The notes: a model not told the origin generated them from the sequence alone. A stretch of 64,000 nucleotides of DNA from Nocardioides sp. S5 (GCF_017310035.1 NZ_CP022296.1:310001-374000), one strand, 5' to 3'. Counted from the first letter of the stretch, positions 17,105 to 26,725 are shown. Numbers and translations: made by a program.

Positions 17105-18697
17105 ATGAGTGAGACTCCCGAGGCAGCGCCGCAGGCTCCCGTCGACCCGATCTCGGCCGCCGTCGCGCCGGGCTACGACTTCGAGGGCCCGGCACTCGAG
17201 CTCGGCGGCCTGATGCTCGACGCGGAGACCCTCGCCGACGTGCCGATCCGGATCCCGCTCGCGATGCTCAACCGGCACGGCCTGGTGGCCGGGGCGACCG
17301 GCACCGGCAAGACGAAGACCCTCCAGCTGCTGGCCGAGCAGCTCAGCGCCCACGGCGTGCCGGTCTTCGCCGCCGACATCAAGGGCGACCTGTCCGGGCT
17401 CAGCCAGCCGGGCGAGAGCAGCGAGAAGCTCACCGCGCGTACGGCAAGCGTGGGCCAGCAGTGGACGGCGACGGGCTTCCCGACCGAGTTCTACGCCATC
17501 GGCGGCCAGGGCGTCGGCGTACCCGTGCGGGTCACGATGAGTGCCTTCGGCCCGACCCTCCTGGCCAAGGTGCTCGGCCTCAACGAGACGCAGGAGTCCT
17601 CCCTCGGGCTCGTCTTCTACTACTGCGACTCCCACGGCCTGCCGCTGCTCGACCTCGCCGACCTGCGCGCGGTCCTGCAGTACCTCACCGGCGACCCGGC
17701 CGGGAAGGCCGAGCTCAAGACCATCGGCGGGCTCTCTCCGCAGACCGCCGGCGTGATCCTGCGCGAGCTGGTCTCCTTCGAGGCCCAGGGCGCCGACGTG
17801 TTCTTCGGCGAGCCGGAGTTCGAGACCAAGGAGTTCCTGCGCACCACCGACGACGGTCGCGGTGTCATCAGCCTGCTCGAGCTGCCGAACCTCCAGGACC
17901 GGCCCGCGGTCTTCTCGACCTTCCTGATGTGGCTGCTCGCCGACCTCTTCCACGACCTCCCCGAGGAGGGCGACCTCGACCAGCCCAAGCTGGTCTTCTT
18001 CTTCGACGAGGCGCACCTGCTCTTCAACGACGCCTCCGACGCCTTCCTCGACCAGATCGCCCAGACGGTGCGGCTGATCCGGTCGAAGGGGGTCGGTGTC
18101 TTCTTCGTGACGCAGTCGCCGACCGACGTCCCCGACGAGGTGCTCGCCCAGCTCGGCTCCCGCGTGCAGCACCAGCTCCGGGCGCACACGCCCAACGACG
18201 CGAAGGCCCTGAAGGCGACCGTCAACACCTATCCCAACAGCGCCTACGACGACCTCGGCGAGGTCATCACCTCGCTCGGCATCGGCGAGGCCGTCGTGAC
18301 CGTCATGAACGAGCGCGGCGCCCCGACGCCGGTCGCCTGGACGCGGCTGCGCGCGCCCGAGTCGCTGATGGACGCCGCCGAGACCTCCGCGATGGAGGCT
18401 GCGGTGGCGGCCTCCCCCCTCGCCCCGAAGTACGCCGAGGCGATCGACCGCGAGTCCGCGCGCGAGCTGCTCGCCAAGAAGCTCGAGGAGGGCGCGCGCA
18501 AGGCGGCCGAGGACGCCCGCGTGGAGGAGATGGCTCGCGAGCAGCGCAACGAGCGGGTGACCAAGAAGTCCTCGAAGCCTGCGCCGGAGGAGGACTCCAT
18601 GGTGGAGAGCGTCGTGAAGTCGCCGGTGTTCAAGGACTTCATGCGCACAGCCGCGCGCGAGATCGCGCGGGGGATGTTCGGCTCCGGTCGCCGCTGA
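17105..18697 (+). CDS. HerA-like ATPase of the DUF853/YjgR family
   Basis: The 530-residue protein has a P-loop GATGTGKT at 63-70 and a Walker B VFFFDEAHLLF at about 298-308, in a HerA/FtsK-like RecA fold. QSPTDVPDEVLAQLGSRVQHQLRAHTPND matches the C-terminal half of the DUF853 family, which occurs as a stand-alone gene in many bacteria and has no settled function. A charged Lys/Glu-rich coil (about 455-505) precedes a short basic tail. A TAGGCT box ends 6 bases before the ATG, consistent with a leaderless transcript. No NurA or defence neighbour is seen. Confidence 0.88.
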   Translation: MSETPEAAPQAPVDPISAAVAPGYDFEGPALELGGLMLDAETLADVPIRIPLAMLNRHGLVAGATGTGKTKTLQLLAEQLSAHGVPVFAADIKGDLSGLSQPGESSEKLTARTASVGQQWTATGFPTEFYAIGGQGVGVPVRVTMSAFGPTLLAKVLGLNETQESSLGLVFYYCDSHGLPLLDLADLRAVLQYLTGDPAGKAELKTIGGLSPQTAGVILRELVSFEAQGADVFFGEPEFETKEFLRTTDDGRGVISLLELPNLQDRPAVFSTFLMWLLADLFHDLPEEGDLDQPKLVFFFDEAHLLFNDASDAFLDQIAQTVRLIRSKGVGVFFVTQSPTDVPDEVLAQLGSRVQHQLRAHTPNDAKALKATVNTYPNSAYDDLGEVITSLGIGEAVVTVMNERGAPTPVAWTRLRAPESLMDAAETSAMEAAVAASPLAPKYAEAIDRESARELLAKKLEEGARKAAEDARVEEMAREQRNERVTKKSSKPAPEEDSMVESVVKSPVFKDFMRTAAREIARGMFGSGRR

Positions 18698-18794
18698 GGC
18701 TGGCGTCGGCGCGGCTGCCCCGGGCGTGCGTCAGACGAACCCGCACTCATCCGTTCGCTTGGGTATGACGCTTCCCAGGGGCCGGGCCGCCATC

Positions 18795-18834
18795 GTCATA
18801 CGCACATGCACCCATGGGTGCGCCTTCGTATGAC
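18795..18834. repeat. Nested inverted repeat between convergent genes
   Basis: GTCATACG (18795-18802) and CGTATGAC (18827-18834) form the outer arms around a perfect 14-bp palindrome GCACCCATGGGTGC (18808-18821), with 5-base gaps on each side. TATGACGC also occurs a third time near 18765-18775. The position, between the ends of the HerA-like gene and eccC, suits a bidirectional terminator. The symmetry and internal repeats are unusual for one. Confidence 0.7.
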
Positions 18835-18853
18835 GCACAGGCGAGGGCGGGTC

Positions 18854-21800
18854 TCACATCGTCGGGTCGAGCCAGGCCAGCTGGGTCGTCTGCGTGCCGC
18901 CGTCGCGGGTGACGACGCGCGCGCGGCCCTCGGGCGCGGGCTGCGGTCGCAGGTTGCCGATCAGCACGCCCTCGTCGCGCGGTCCGGAGAGCATCACGCC
19001 CGGCATCGCGAGGTCGCGGAGCGACTGGATGACCGGCTCGTAGAGCGCGCGGGACGCACCGCCCGTACGCCGTGCCACCACCACGTGGAGGCCGACGTCT
19101 CGGGCCTGCGCCATCAGCGGCTGCAGCGAGGAGACGGGCGAGGACTGCTGGGTCGCGACGAGGTCGTAGTCGTCGACGACCACGAAGACCTCCGCGCCGG
19201 TCCACCACGACCGGCTGCGCAGCTGGTCGGGCGTCACGTCGGGACCGGGGATGCGCCCCTCGAGATAGCTCGCGATGTCCTTCAGCGTCGGCGTGGCCTG
19301 GGTCGCGGAGGTGAGGTAGTTGAGCAGGTACTCGTCGGGGACCTCGCCGAGCAGCGAGCGCCGGTAGTCGACGAGGACGATCTGCGCCTCCTTGGGCGTG
19401 CGCGTGCGCATGACCTCGTGGACGTACGCCCGCAGCAGCGCGCTCTTGCCCGACTGGCCGTCGCCGAAGATCAGCATGTGCGGCTCGGCGTCGACGTCGA
19501 GGCCGACCGGGGCGAGCTCCTTCTCGTTGATGCCGAGCAGGATCTGGCGCTCGGGCAGCTGGCGGCGCACCGCGTCCTCACGGATCGCCTCCAGCGTGAC
19601 CCTCTCGGGCAGCAGGCGCAGCTTGGGGCCCTCGGGGCCCTTCCACGCGGCGGCCATCTTGTCGATCAGGTCGTCGACGCCGTCGCCGAGCGTGTCGGCG
19701 CTGCCGTCGCCGTCGATGCGCGGCAGCGCACCGAGGAAGTGCAGCTTCGACGGCACCAGGCCGCGGCCGGGACGACCGACGGGCACGAGCGCGGCGACCT
19801 TGCGGTCGACCTCCGAGTCGAGCGGGTCGCCGAGGCGCAGCTCGAGCTTGGAGCCGAAGACGTCGCGCATCGCGGCGCGGTAGTCGGCCCAGCGGGTGGA
19901 GGCGGTGACGATGTGGAGGCCGAAGGTCAGGCCGCGGGCGGCCAGCTGCTGGATCTCCATCTCGAGGTCGTCGAACTCCGCGCGCAGCGTGCTCCAGCCG
20001 TCGATGACGAGGAAGACGTCGCCCCAGCCGTCGTCGACGCGACCCTGGGCGCGACGCGAGCGGTAGGTCTCGATGGAGTCGATGCCATTGGTGCGGAAGT
20101 AGGCCTCGCGGCGGTCGACGATGCCCTCGACCTCGGCCATCACACGGCGTACGACGTCGGGCTCGGAGCGCGTCGCGACGCCCGAGACGTGCGGCAGGCG
20201 GGTCAGCGGCGCGAACGTGCCGCCGCCGAAGTCGAGCACGAAGAACTGCGACTCCATCGGGGTGGTCACCAGCGCCATGCTCGTGACGATGCTGCGCAGC
20301 AGCGTGCTCTTGCCCGAGCGTGGCCCCCCGACGACGGCGACGTGGCCGGCGGCGCCGGTGAGGTTCAGCGTCATCGTGTCGCGGCGCTGCTCACGGGGAC
20401 GGTCGACGGTGCCGAGCGGGATCACCAGGCCGGGGACGTCGCGCCACTGGGGTGAGGTCAGGCCCAGGTCGGGGTGCTCGACGAGGTCGGGCATGAGCTC
20501 GTCGAGGGTGTCGGGCACGTCGAGCGGCGGCAGCCACACCTGGTGCGCCTCGGGGCCCTTGCCGATCATCCGGGTCACGGCGATGTCGAGCAGCGAGGGC
20601 TGCTCGCCCTGCCCCTGCTGCGGCTGCGGCGTGGCGACGTCGGCGTCGTCGTCGGCGACCGGCTCGAGCGCCTGCACCTCGGAGATCGTGAAGGGCAGGA
20701 TCCCGCGGATGGCGCCGCCCTCGTCGCGGGTGACGCGGGTGCGGCTCGACGGCGGCCCCGAGACGTACGCCGCCTTGAACCGCAGCAGCGTGGACTGGTC
20801 GGGCTTGAGGTAGCCCAGGCCCGGGACGGCCGGGAGCTCGTAGGCGTCGGGCACGCCGAGGACCGCGCGGGACTCGCCGGCGGAGAAGGTGCGCAGGCCG
20901 ACGCGGTAGGACAGGTGCGACTCCAGGCCGCGCAGGCGACCCTCCTCGAGGCGCTGCGAGGCGAGCAGCAGGTGCAGGCCGAGCGAGCGGCCGAGACGGC
21001 CGATGGCGACGAAGAGGTCGATGAACTCGGGCTTGGCCGAGAGCATCTCGGAGAACTCGTCGACGACGATGAACAGCGACGGCATCGGCTCGAGCGGCTC
21101 GCCGTTGGCGCGGGCCTTCTCGTAGTCGCGGACCGAGGCGTAGTTGCCGGCGTCGCGCAGCAGCTCCTGGCGACGCGTCATCTCGCCGGAGAGCGCGTCC
21201 TGCATGCGGTCGACGAGGGTGAGCTCGTTGGCGAGGTTGGTGATGACGGCTGAGACGTGCGGCATGTCGGCCATGCCGGCGAAGGTCGCGCCGCCCTTGA
21301 AGTCGACGAGCACGAGGTTGAGCTGCTCCGAGGAGTGCGTCATCACCAGCCCGAGCACCAGCGTGCGCAGGAACTCCGACTTGCCGGACCCGGTCGCGCC
21401 GATCACCAGGCCGTGCGGGCCCATGCCCTGCTGGGCGGACTCCTTGATGTCGAGGTGGATCAGGCCGCCGGAGTCGCCGATGCCGATCGGCACCCGCAGC
21501 CGGTCGCGGGCCGGTCGCGGCCGCCACGCGGTGGCGGGGTCGTAGGCGAAGATGTCGCCGAGCCCGAGCAGGTCCATGTGGTCGGGGGTCGTGGAGGTGA
21601 TGTCGACGGCGCCGCCGGCCGAGGACGACTCGGCGCTCGCGGTCTTCAGCGGCGCGATGCGACGGGCGTACGCCTCCGCGGTGGCGATGTCGCACTGGTC
21701 GGCCAGCGCCCGCACGGGCTCGCCGCGCAGCCGCAGCGCGCTGACCGGGCGCTTGCCGAGCTCGTCGGGGCCGTCGGCGAACTCCAGCCGCAGCCGCGTC

Positions 21801-22861
21801 GAGTCCTCGAGCTCGTCCCAGCGGCTCGGCAGGTCGAGCAGCGTCACGCCGTGCAGGCCGTCGGGCGGCACGATGTGGTTGCCGGGCGGCAGGTGGCCGC
21901 CGTCGATGACCAGCAGGATGTGGGGCGTCGCGGCCCGCTCGTCGGCGCCGAAGCGGGGCCGGTCGCTGAGGTCGGGGGGCAGCAGGTTGCCGAGGTCGTC
22001 GAGGGACGTCGAGACCAGGCGCATCGGCCCGACCGCGTCGGCCTCGCGGGTGCTCTGGGCGTGGGGGAGCCACTTGACCCAGTCCCAGTGCGTGAGGTTC
22101 TGCTCCGAGCTGAGCACCGCGACGATCAGCTGGTCGGGGTTCTGGAAGGCGGTCGCCGAGCAGATCATCGCCCGGGCGGTCGAGCGGACCTCCTCGGCGT
22201 CGCCGCACAGCTCGATGCGGTCGAAGGCGCGCAGGTCGATCGAGGCCGGCAGGTTGGGCTGGAGCCGGTGCACCACCAGCAGGCGGTGGAGCGCGGACGC
22301 GGCAGCCGGGTCGACCTGGTCGACGGGTGCGCTCTCCGGCGGCACCAGCTCCAGCGACAACGGCTGCGAGCACAGGCCGTAGCGGACGTGGAGGAAGTTG
22401 TCGTCGGAGGCGGTGTGCTCCCACAGCCGGGTGCGGTCCTCGGCCAGGGCCGGCAGCGCGGACGGCTCGGGGTGGTGCCAGTTGAGCGCGCGGCGCTGCT
22501 GGTCGGCCGCCTCGCGGGCCACCTTGCGGATGTTGCCGAGGTAGCGGAGGTACTCGGTGCGCGAACCGGTGACCTGCTGTGCGCGCTGCTTCCGCTGCCG
22601 GTCGATCTGCACGATGATGAAGCCGAGCGTGGCGAAGAGGAACATGCCGGCGGCGAGGAAGCTGCGGGTGCGGTTGCCGCCGCCGCCCATCGTGGCGACG
22701 AGCACGATCGAGCCGAGGCTGCCGAGCATCGGGATGGCGTTCATCAGCACGCCGCCGGCGCCCTCGCCCTCCTGCAGCTCCGGCGGGGGCTGGAGCACGA
22801 TCTGACCGCCCGGCATCTCGGGCTCGTCGAGCCTCTGGCCGCCCCGCAGTGTCGTGCTCAC
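18854..22861 (-). CDS. eccC: Type VII secretion ATPase EccC (fused EccCa-EccCb)
   Basis: The 1335-residue motor protein of the ESX secretion machine has two N-terminal membrane segments (about 40-90) and then three FtsK/SpoIIIE-type ATPase domains. Walker A loops are GATGSGKS (about 487), GGPRSGKS (about 844) and GDGQSGKS (about 1131). Only domain 1 has the full Walker B (IVVDEFSEM); domain 2 reads VIDGWS and domain 3 VVDDYD, so both lack the usual catalytic Glu. That is the family pattern, in which domain 1 hydrolyses ATP and the C-terminal domains bind WXG100 substrate. The gene is transcribed away from the rest of the locus from a shared 115-base intergenic region. Confidence 0.96.
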   Translation of the reverse strand: MSTTLRGGQRLDEPEMPGGQIVLQPPPELQEGEGAGGVLMNAIPMLGSLGSIVLVATMGGGGNRTRSFLAAGMFLFATLGFIIVQIDRQRKQRAQQVTGSRTEYLRYLGNIRKVAREAADQQRRALNWHHPEPSALPALAEDRTRLWEHTASDDNFLHVRYGLCSQPLSLELVPPESAPVDQVDPAAASALHRLLVVHRLQPNLPASIDLRAFDRIELCGDAEEVRSTARAMICSATAFQNPDQLIVAVLSSEQNLTHWDWVKWLPHAQSTREADAVGPMRLVSTSLDDLGNLLPPDLSDRPRFGADERAATPHILLVIDGGHLPPGNHIVPPDGLHGVTLLDLPSRWDELEDSTRLRLEFADGPDELGKRPVSALRLRGEPVRALADQCDIATAEAYARRIAPLKTASAESSSAGGAVDITSTTPDHMDLLGLGDIFAYDPATAWRPRPARDRLRVPIGIGDSGGLIHLDIKESAQQGMGPHGLVIGATGSGKSEFLRTLVLGLVMTHSSEQLNLVLVDFKGGATFAGMADMPHVSAVITNLANELTLVDRMQDALSGEMTRRQELLRDAGNYASVRDYEKARANGEPLEPMPSLFIVVDEFSEMLSAKPEFIDLFVAIGRLGRSLGLHLLLASQRLEEGRLRGLESHLSYRVGLRTFSAGESRAVLGVPDAYELPAVPGLGYLKPDQSTLLRFKAAYVSGPPSSRTRVTRDEGGAIRGILPFTISEVQALEPVADDDADVATPQPQQGQGEQPSLLDIAVTRMIGKGPEAHQVWLPPLDVPDTLDELMPDLVEHPDLGLTSPQWRDVPGLVIPLGTVDRPREQRRDTMTLNLTGAAGHVAVVGGPRSGKSTLLRSIVTSMALVTTPMESQFFVLDFGGGTFAPLTRLPHVSGVATRSEPDVVRRVMAEVEGIVDRREAYFRTNGIDSIETYRSRRAQGRVDDGWGDVFLVIDGWSTLRAEFDDLEMEIQQLAARGLTFGLHIVTASTRWADYRAAMRDVFGSKLELRLGDPLDSEVDRKVAALVPVGRPGRGLVPSKLHFLGALPRIDGDGSADTLGDGVDDLIDKMAAAWKGPEGPKLRLLPERVTLEAIREDAVRRQLPERQILLGINEKELAPVGLDVDAEPHMLIFGDGQSGKSALLRAYVHEVMRTRTPKEAQIVLVDYRRSLLGEVPDEYLLNYLTSATQATPTLKDIASYLEGRIPGPDVTPDQLRSRSWWTGAEVFVVVDDYDLVATQQSSPVSSLQPLMAQARDVGLHVVVARRTGGASRALYEPVIQSLRDLAMPGVMLSGPRDEGVLIGNLRPQPAPEGRARVVTRDGGTQTTQLAWLDPTM

Positions 22862-22976
22862 GCGTCCCCCGTTGCCTCACCCGTTGAAGTCGCGACGATG
22901 ATAGGTGTGCTCCGGCACGGGCGCGACTACCCTGCTGCCGAGAAGCGCCCGCCCGATGCACGAGAAGGGGGATTTC

Positions 22977-24359
22977 GTGTCGGACGTTGCGATGCCCAGC
23001 TCTGCTGACGCGACCATCGCCGTGAGCATCCACGGCCCTGCCGGGGTGCTGGACCTCGTCGTGCCTGCCGGAGCCACGTCCGTCGACGTCGCGCGCGAGT
23101 ACGCCAGGCAGGCGGAGGCCGCCGGCGTCGTCTCCGGGATCCCGCTGCTGCAGACCGCGCTCGGGGAGCGGCTCAACGCGGCAGTGCCGCTGGCCGAGGT
23201 CGGGGTGCAGTCCGGCGACGTGCTGGTCGCGACGACCGGCGTGCACCGCCCCCGCAAGGCCACGCTGCTCGAGGCGGCCAAGAACGCACCCGAGAGCCCG
23301 GCCCTGGCGTCGATGATCGCCAGCGTCGCGTCCCTCGTGGCCGCCCTCGCCGGGTGGTACGCCGCCCGCGCCGGGGAGGACGCCGTCCGCACCGTCACGG
23401 TGGGGATCCTGCTCGTGTGTGCGCTCGTGGGCGCGCTGCCGGTCGGCCGGCACACCCGCCAGCGCGCGGCGGCCGCACCCGCCTTCGCTGCGGCCGCCGC
23501 CTTCGCGGCCCTCTACGAGCCGGGCCTGCACCTGCTGCCCGCGATCCTCGGCGCGGCCGGTATCGCGGCCGCGGTGGTGGCCGGCATCGGCCGGGCGCTG
23601 TCGGTCGACGGCGGCGACGAGATCGGCACGGTGTGGATCGTCTCTGGGCTCACCGTCTTCGCCTGCTGCGCGCTGCCGGCGCTGATGGGCTGGGACGCCC
23701 GCGTCGCCTGGACGCTGCTGGTCTTCGGCTCGATGATGGCGGCGCGGTTCGCGCCGTCGCTGGCCATCGACGTCCCCGACGAGGCGTTGCTCGACCTCGA
23801 CCGGCTCGCCGTCACGGCCTGGTCGGCGCGCGACTCCCAGCGCACGGGCCGACGGGGCCGCATCGTGGTGGCCGCCGACGCGATGGAGCGCCTGGTCCAC
23901 CGGGCCTCGCGGATCGTCACCGGCGCCTCGGCGGCGATCCTCGTCACGGTCGTGGTCGCCAGCCCGCTGCTGCTGCGCAGCGCCACCATCGACCTCGACC
24001 GCATCGGCGCCCGCTGCCTGGTGTTCTTCGCCGGCTGCTCGCTGCTGCTCGCCGCGCGCTCCTACCGCCACGCCGCCGCGCGGGCGCTGCTGCGCCTGGC
24101 CGGGCTCGGCGCGCTGGTCTCCCTGGCGGTGCACCTCGTCGCAGGACCCGGCGCCTCCCACCTCGACACCTTCTTCTACGTCGCGGTCGCGCTCGGGGCG
24201 ATCGCGCTCGCCGCGGCCATCGCGACGGGACGCGGCTGGCGCTCGGTCTGGTGGTCGCGTCGGGCCGAGGTCGCGGAGTCGCTGTGCGGCAGCCTCGCCT
24301 TCGCCTCGGCGGTCGTCGCGGCCGGCGTCTTCCGGCGCCTGTGGGAAATGACGTCCTGA
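22977..24359 (+). CDS. EccD-like type VII secretion membrane protein (first copy)
   Basis: The GTG at 22977 is preferred because GAAGGGGG lies in front; a reading from 22905 adds 24 residues without support. The 460-residue protein has an N-terminal ubiquitin-like domain (about 8-85, TIAVSIHGPAGVLDLVVPAG) followed by about 10-11 membrane segments, the EccD architecture. It is only distantly similar to the second EccD at 25327-26709. EccD forms the bulk of the ESX membrane pore as a dimer in each protomer, so two different EccDs could form a heterodimer here. It is divergent from eccC. Confidence 0.82.
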   Translation: MSDVAMPSSADATIAVSIHGPAGVLDLVVPAGATSVDVAREYARQAEAAGVVSGIPLLQTALGERLNAAVPLAEVGVQSGDVLVATTGVHRPRKATLLEAAKNAPESPALASMIASVASLVAALAGWYAARAGEDAVRTVTVGILLVCALVGALPVGRHTRQRAAAAPAFAAAAAFAALYEPGLHLLPAILGAAGIAAAVVAGIGRALSVDGGDEIGTVWIVSGLTVFACCALPALMGWDARVAWTLLVFGSMMAARFAPSLAIDVPDEALLDLDRLAVTAWSARDSQRTGRRGRIVVAADAMERLVHRASRIVTGASAAILVTVVVASPLLLRSATIDLDRIGARCLVFFAGCSLLLAARSYRHAAARALLRLAGLGALVSLAVHLVAGPGASHLDTFFYVAVALGAIALAAAIATGRGWRSVWWSRRAEVAESLCGSLAFASAVVAAGVFRRLWEMTS

Positions 24360-24498
24360 TGTTTAGCCCGAATCCGGTCGGGTAGATGCACGTCAGCGCG
24401 GGGGGCCGGGACGTCTCCCCGAGCACCGGATCACCACCAGTGGATCACCAACACACAGAAACTCGGTCGGTTCGACCGCCGAGGGAGAAGGATCTTTC

Positions 24499-24810
24499 AT
24501 GAGCGAGATGTACGGCCAGACAGAGAAGGCCCTCTCCAAGGGCGCCGACTTCGTCGACCAGGCCCGCGGTGACGTCAAGAACAAGTGCGGCGTGCTCTCC
24601 GGCAACATCCAGACGATGATGGGTGGATGGGGCGGCCAGGGCGCCACCGCGTTCAACAACCTCATGATCGCGTGGGACCAGAAGCAGGAGACGATCCTCA
24701 AGGCCCTCGACCAGCTCTCCGCGTCGATGAAGGAGACCGAGCGCGACAACGTCTCGACCGACGAGAGCCAGTCCGCCACCCACGCCAACCTCCAGGGCCG
24801 CCTCGGCTGA
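24499..24810 (+). CDS. WXG100-family ESX protein (EsxA/B-like)
   Basis: This is a 103-residue helical-hairpin protein with the WXG turn as WGG at about 44-46 (MMGGWGGQGATAF). It has no YxxxD/E export signal at its C-terminus, as expected for the signal-less partner of a WXG100 heterodimer. AGAAGGA precedes the ATG. The partner gene follows 33 bases downstream, and the two probably share a transcript that ends at the double hairpin at 25158-25232. Confidence 0.92.
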   Translation: MSEMYGQTEKALSKGADFVDQARGDVKNKCGVLSGNIQTMMGGWGGQGATAFNNLMIAWDQKQETILKALDQLSASMKETERDNVSTDESQSATHANLQGRLG

Positions 24811-24843
24811 CGCCGAGCCCCTCACAGACTTAGGAGATCGATG

Positions 24844-25134
24844 ATGAGCTTCGACGGAATCAAGGTCCAGCACGGGTCGCTCGACGCCGGTGCCGCCGAC
24901 GTCATGAAGGCCGCCAAGGACATCGAGGCGCGCCTCGACCAGCTCGAGAACGAGCTGAACCCCCTCAAGTCGGACTGGAACGGTAACGCCAAGATGGCGT
25001 ACGACCAGGCCAAGGCGAAGTGGGACCAGGCGATGACCGAGATGACCCTGCTGCTCCAGCAGGCCAGCCAGGGCGTCGACGCGTCCAACGCCGAGTACAA
25101 GGCGGCCGACGCCCGGGGCGCCAACCGCTTCTGA
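24844..25134 (+). CDS. WXG100-family ESX protein carrying the export signal
   Basis: The 96-residue partner has WNG at about residues 42-44 (LKSDWNGNAKMAY) in the turn and YKAAD near the C-terminus, matching the YxxxD/E type VII export signal recognised by EccC. Start choice: AGGAG lies 7 bases before the ATG at 24844 and only 4 before the ATG at 24841, so 24844 is preferred. The two WXG100 proteins are expected to be secreted as a folded dimer. Confidence 0.93.
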   Translation: MSFDGIKVQHGSLDAGAADVMKAAKDIEARLDQLENELNPLKSDWNGNAKMAYDQAKAKWDQAMTEMTLLLQQASQGVDASNAEYKAADARGANRF

Positions 25135-25157
25135 GCGCCTCGCACCACGCCTGATCC

Positions 25158-25232
25158 GAGGCCGGTCGTCCCCACGGGGACGACCGGCCTCGCGCCGTCT
25201 TCTGCCCGGCTCCGGCACGTCGGGCCGGAGCC
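25158..25232 (+). terminator. Two tandem hairpins between the WXG100 pair and the second eccD
   Basis: The first is a perfect 16-bp inverted repeat (25158-25173 with 25176-25191); the second is a 9-bp stem GGCTCCGGC/GCCGGAGCC (25208-25216 with 25224-25232). They start 24 bases after the last WXG100 stop codon. They probably end most esx transcripts so that the small substrates are made in excess over the membrane parts. Confidence 0.8.
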
Positions 25233-25259
25233 GTCGGCCGCCGCCAGGGGGAATTCGCC

Positions 25260-25265
25260 TAGGCT
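25260..25265 (+). promoter_or_regulatory. -10-like box before the second eccD
   Basis: TAGGCT follows the double terminator and would start a leader of about 55 bases. It suggests a separate promoter for eccD-eccB-mycP. No clear -35 is visible. Confidence 0.35.
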
Positions 25266-25326
25266 GCACTCCGTTCGGTGCCCGGCCGCGTCGGCGCACG
25301 TGAAGCACAACCAGGGGGAAACACCA

Positions 25327-26709
25327 ATGAGTCAGGGGTCCTCGGTCGCCTCGGGCCTGGTCCGGGTGACCATCGCATCGGGGTCCCGGCGCGTCGATCT
25401 GGTGCTGCCGGGTTCGATCCCCGTCGCCGAGCTGGTGCCCGAGCTCGCCCGCTCGGTGGGCCTGCTCGACGCCTCCACCGTCTACGGCGGCTACCGCCTG
25501 GTGACCCAGGAGGGCCGGATCCTGGTCAACAACGCCGGCCTCACGATGCAGGGCATCGAGGACGGCGGCCTGCTGACGGTCACCGCCGGCGTCGACGACA
25601 GGGCGCCGCGCGTCTACGACGACGTGGTCGAGGCGATGGCCGACGTGGTGGAGAACGAGCTCCAGCCGTGGGAGCCTTCGGCCGGACGGCGTACGGCGCT
25701 GGGCGCGGGCAGCATCCTGCTCGGCCTCGGCGCGCTCGCGCTGCTGCTGCGGGGCGAGAGCCTGCTCGGCGGCGTCGCCGCGGCGGTGATCGCCGGCCTC
25801 CTCGTCGTGGGCGGCATCGTCCTGGCCCGGGCCCAGGAGGAGCCCGAGGCCGGCGTGGTCGTCTCCCTCCTCGCCGCCCTGTACGCCGGCGTGGCCGGCC
25901 TCCTGCTCGCCCCCGGCGAGCTGCCGGGCTGGGAGTGGCCCCTCGCCGACACCTTCTTCTCCGACCCGCTGCTCTTCGCCGGGCTCGGCGTCCTCGCCGC
26001 CGGTCTGGTCGCCGTCGTCGGCTTGCAGGACGGCCGTCCGCTGGTCATCCCGGCCATCGTGGTGGGCGCGGTGCTGGTCGCCAGCTCGGTGCTGATCCGG
26101 GTCGCCTCGCTCGAGCCCGACGTCGTCTTCACCGTGCTCCTGACGCTCGTGGTGCTCGCGGGGAGCATCTTCCCGTGGCTCGCGCTCGGGGTCACCGGCA
26201 CCAAGGTCGACCAGCTCTACTCGCTGCACGACATCACTGCCGACCCCGAGGAGATCGACCCCGACGAGGTGGCGGGCGACGCCCGCGTCGGGCACGAGAT
26301 CCTGCTGGCCGTCTCTGCGACGGTCGGCACCCTGCTGGTCCTCTTCGCGCCGTTCGCGGTGGGCCGCGGCGCCTACGGCACGGTGCTGGCGGCCGTGTGC
26401 TGCCTGGCCGTCATGTTCCGCACCCGCCAGTACCGCACCGGCGCCGAGGTCCTCGCCGGCCTCACGTCCGGGATCCTGGGCCTGGTGTCGGTGGCGGTGT
26501 CGATGCTGCTCATCCACGACGGCTGGCGCGCCGGTGCGGCCATCGGGCTCGCCGGTGTCGGCGCCGTCCTGCTGGCGCTGACCCTGGTGCCGGCCTCGCC
26601 GTCGGTGCGGCGCGGCCGGATGGGCGACGTGGTCGAGATGGTGACCCTGCTCGCGCTGCTCCCGCTGATGGTGCTCGCGGCGGGCTTCGTCGCCGCTGTG
26701 GCGGGCTGA
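25327..26709 (+). CDS. eccD: Type VII secretion membrane protein EccD (second copy)
   Basis: The 460-residue protein (ATG at 25327, after AGGGGGAAACACC) has an N-terminal ubiquitin-like domain (about 8-85, VRVTIASGSRRVDLVLPGS), a linker and about 11 membrane segments. This is the standard EccD layout and length. It sits at the head of an eccD-eccB-mycP operon and is paralogous to the EccD-like gene at 22977. The large membrane cavity made by EccD is where substrates are thought to cross the cytoplasmic membrane. Confidence 0.93.
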   Translation: MSQGSSVASGLVRVTIASGSRRVDLVLPGSIPVAELVPELARSVGLLDASTVYGGYRLVTQEGRILVNNAGLTMQGIEDGGLLTVTAGVDDRAPRVYDDVVEAMADVVENELQPWEPSAGRRTALGAGSILLGLGALALLLRGESLLGGVAAAVIAGLLVVGGIVLARAQEEPEAGVVVSLLAALYAGVAGLLLAPGELPGWEWPLADTFFSDPLLFAGLGVLAAGLVAVVGLQDGRPLVIPAIVVGAVLVASSVLIRVASLEPDVVFTVLLTLVVLAGSIFPWLALGVTGTKVDQLYSLHDITADPEEIDPDEVAGDARVGHEILLAVSATVGTLLVLFAPFAVGRGAYGTVLAAVCCLAVMFRTRQYRTGAEVLAGLTSGILGLVSVAVSMLLIHDGWRAGAAIGLAGVGAVLLALTLVPASPSVRRGRMGDVVEMVTLLALLPLMVLAAGFVAAVAG

Positions 26710-26725
26710 GGCGGGCTGGGAACAG

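Noticed and set aside
17105..18697. HerA-NurA/SIR2-type phage defence system
   Set aside because: The gene is the DUF853 type with no nuclease or defence partner on either side.
20391..24161. A 1256-codon minus-strand frame overlapping eccC and the EccD-like gene
   Set aside because: The translation is Arg/Pro/Ala-rich shadow sequence of eccC in another frame.
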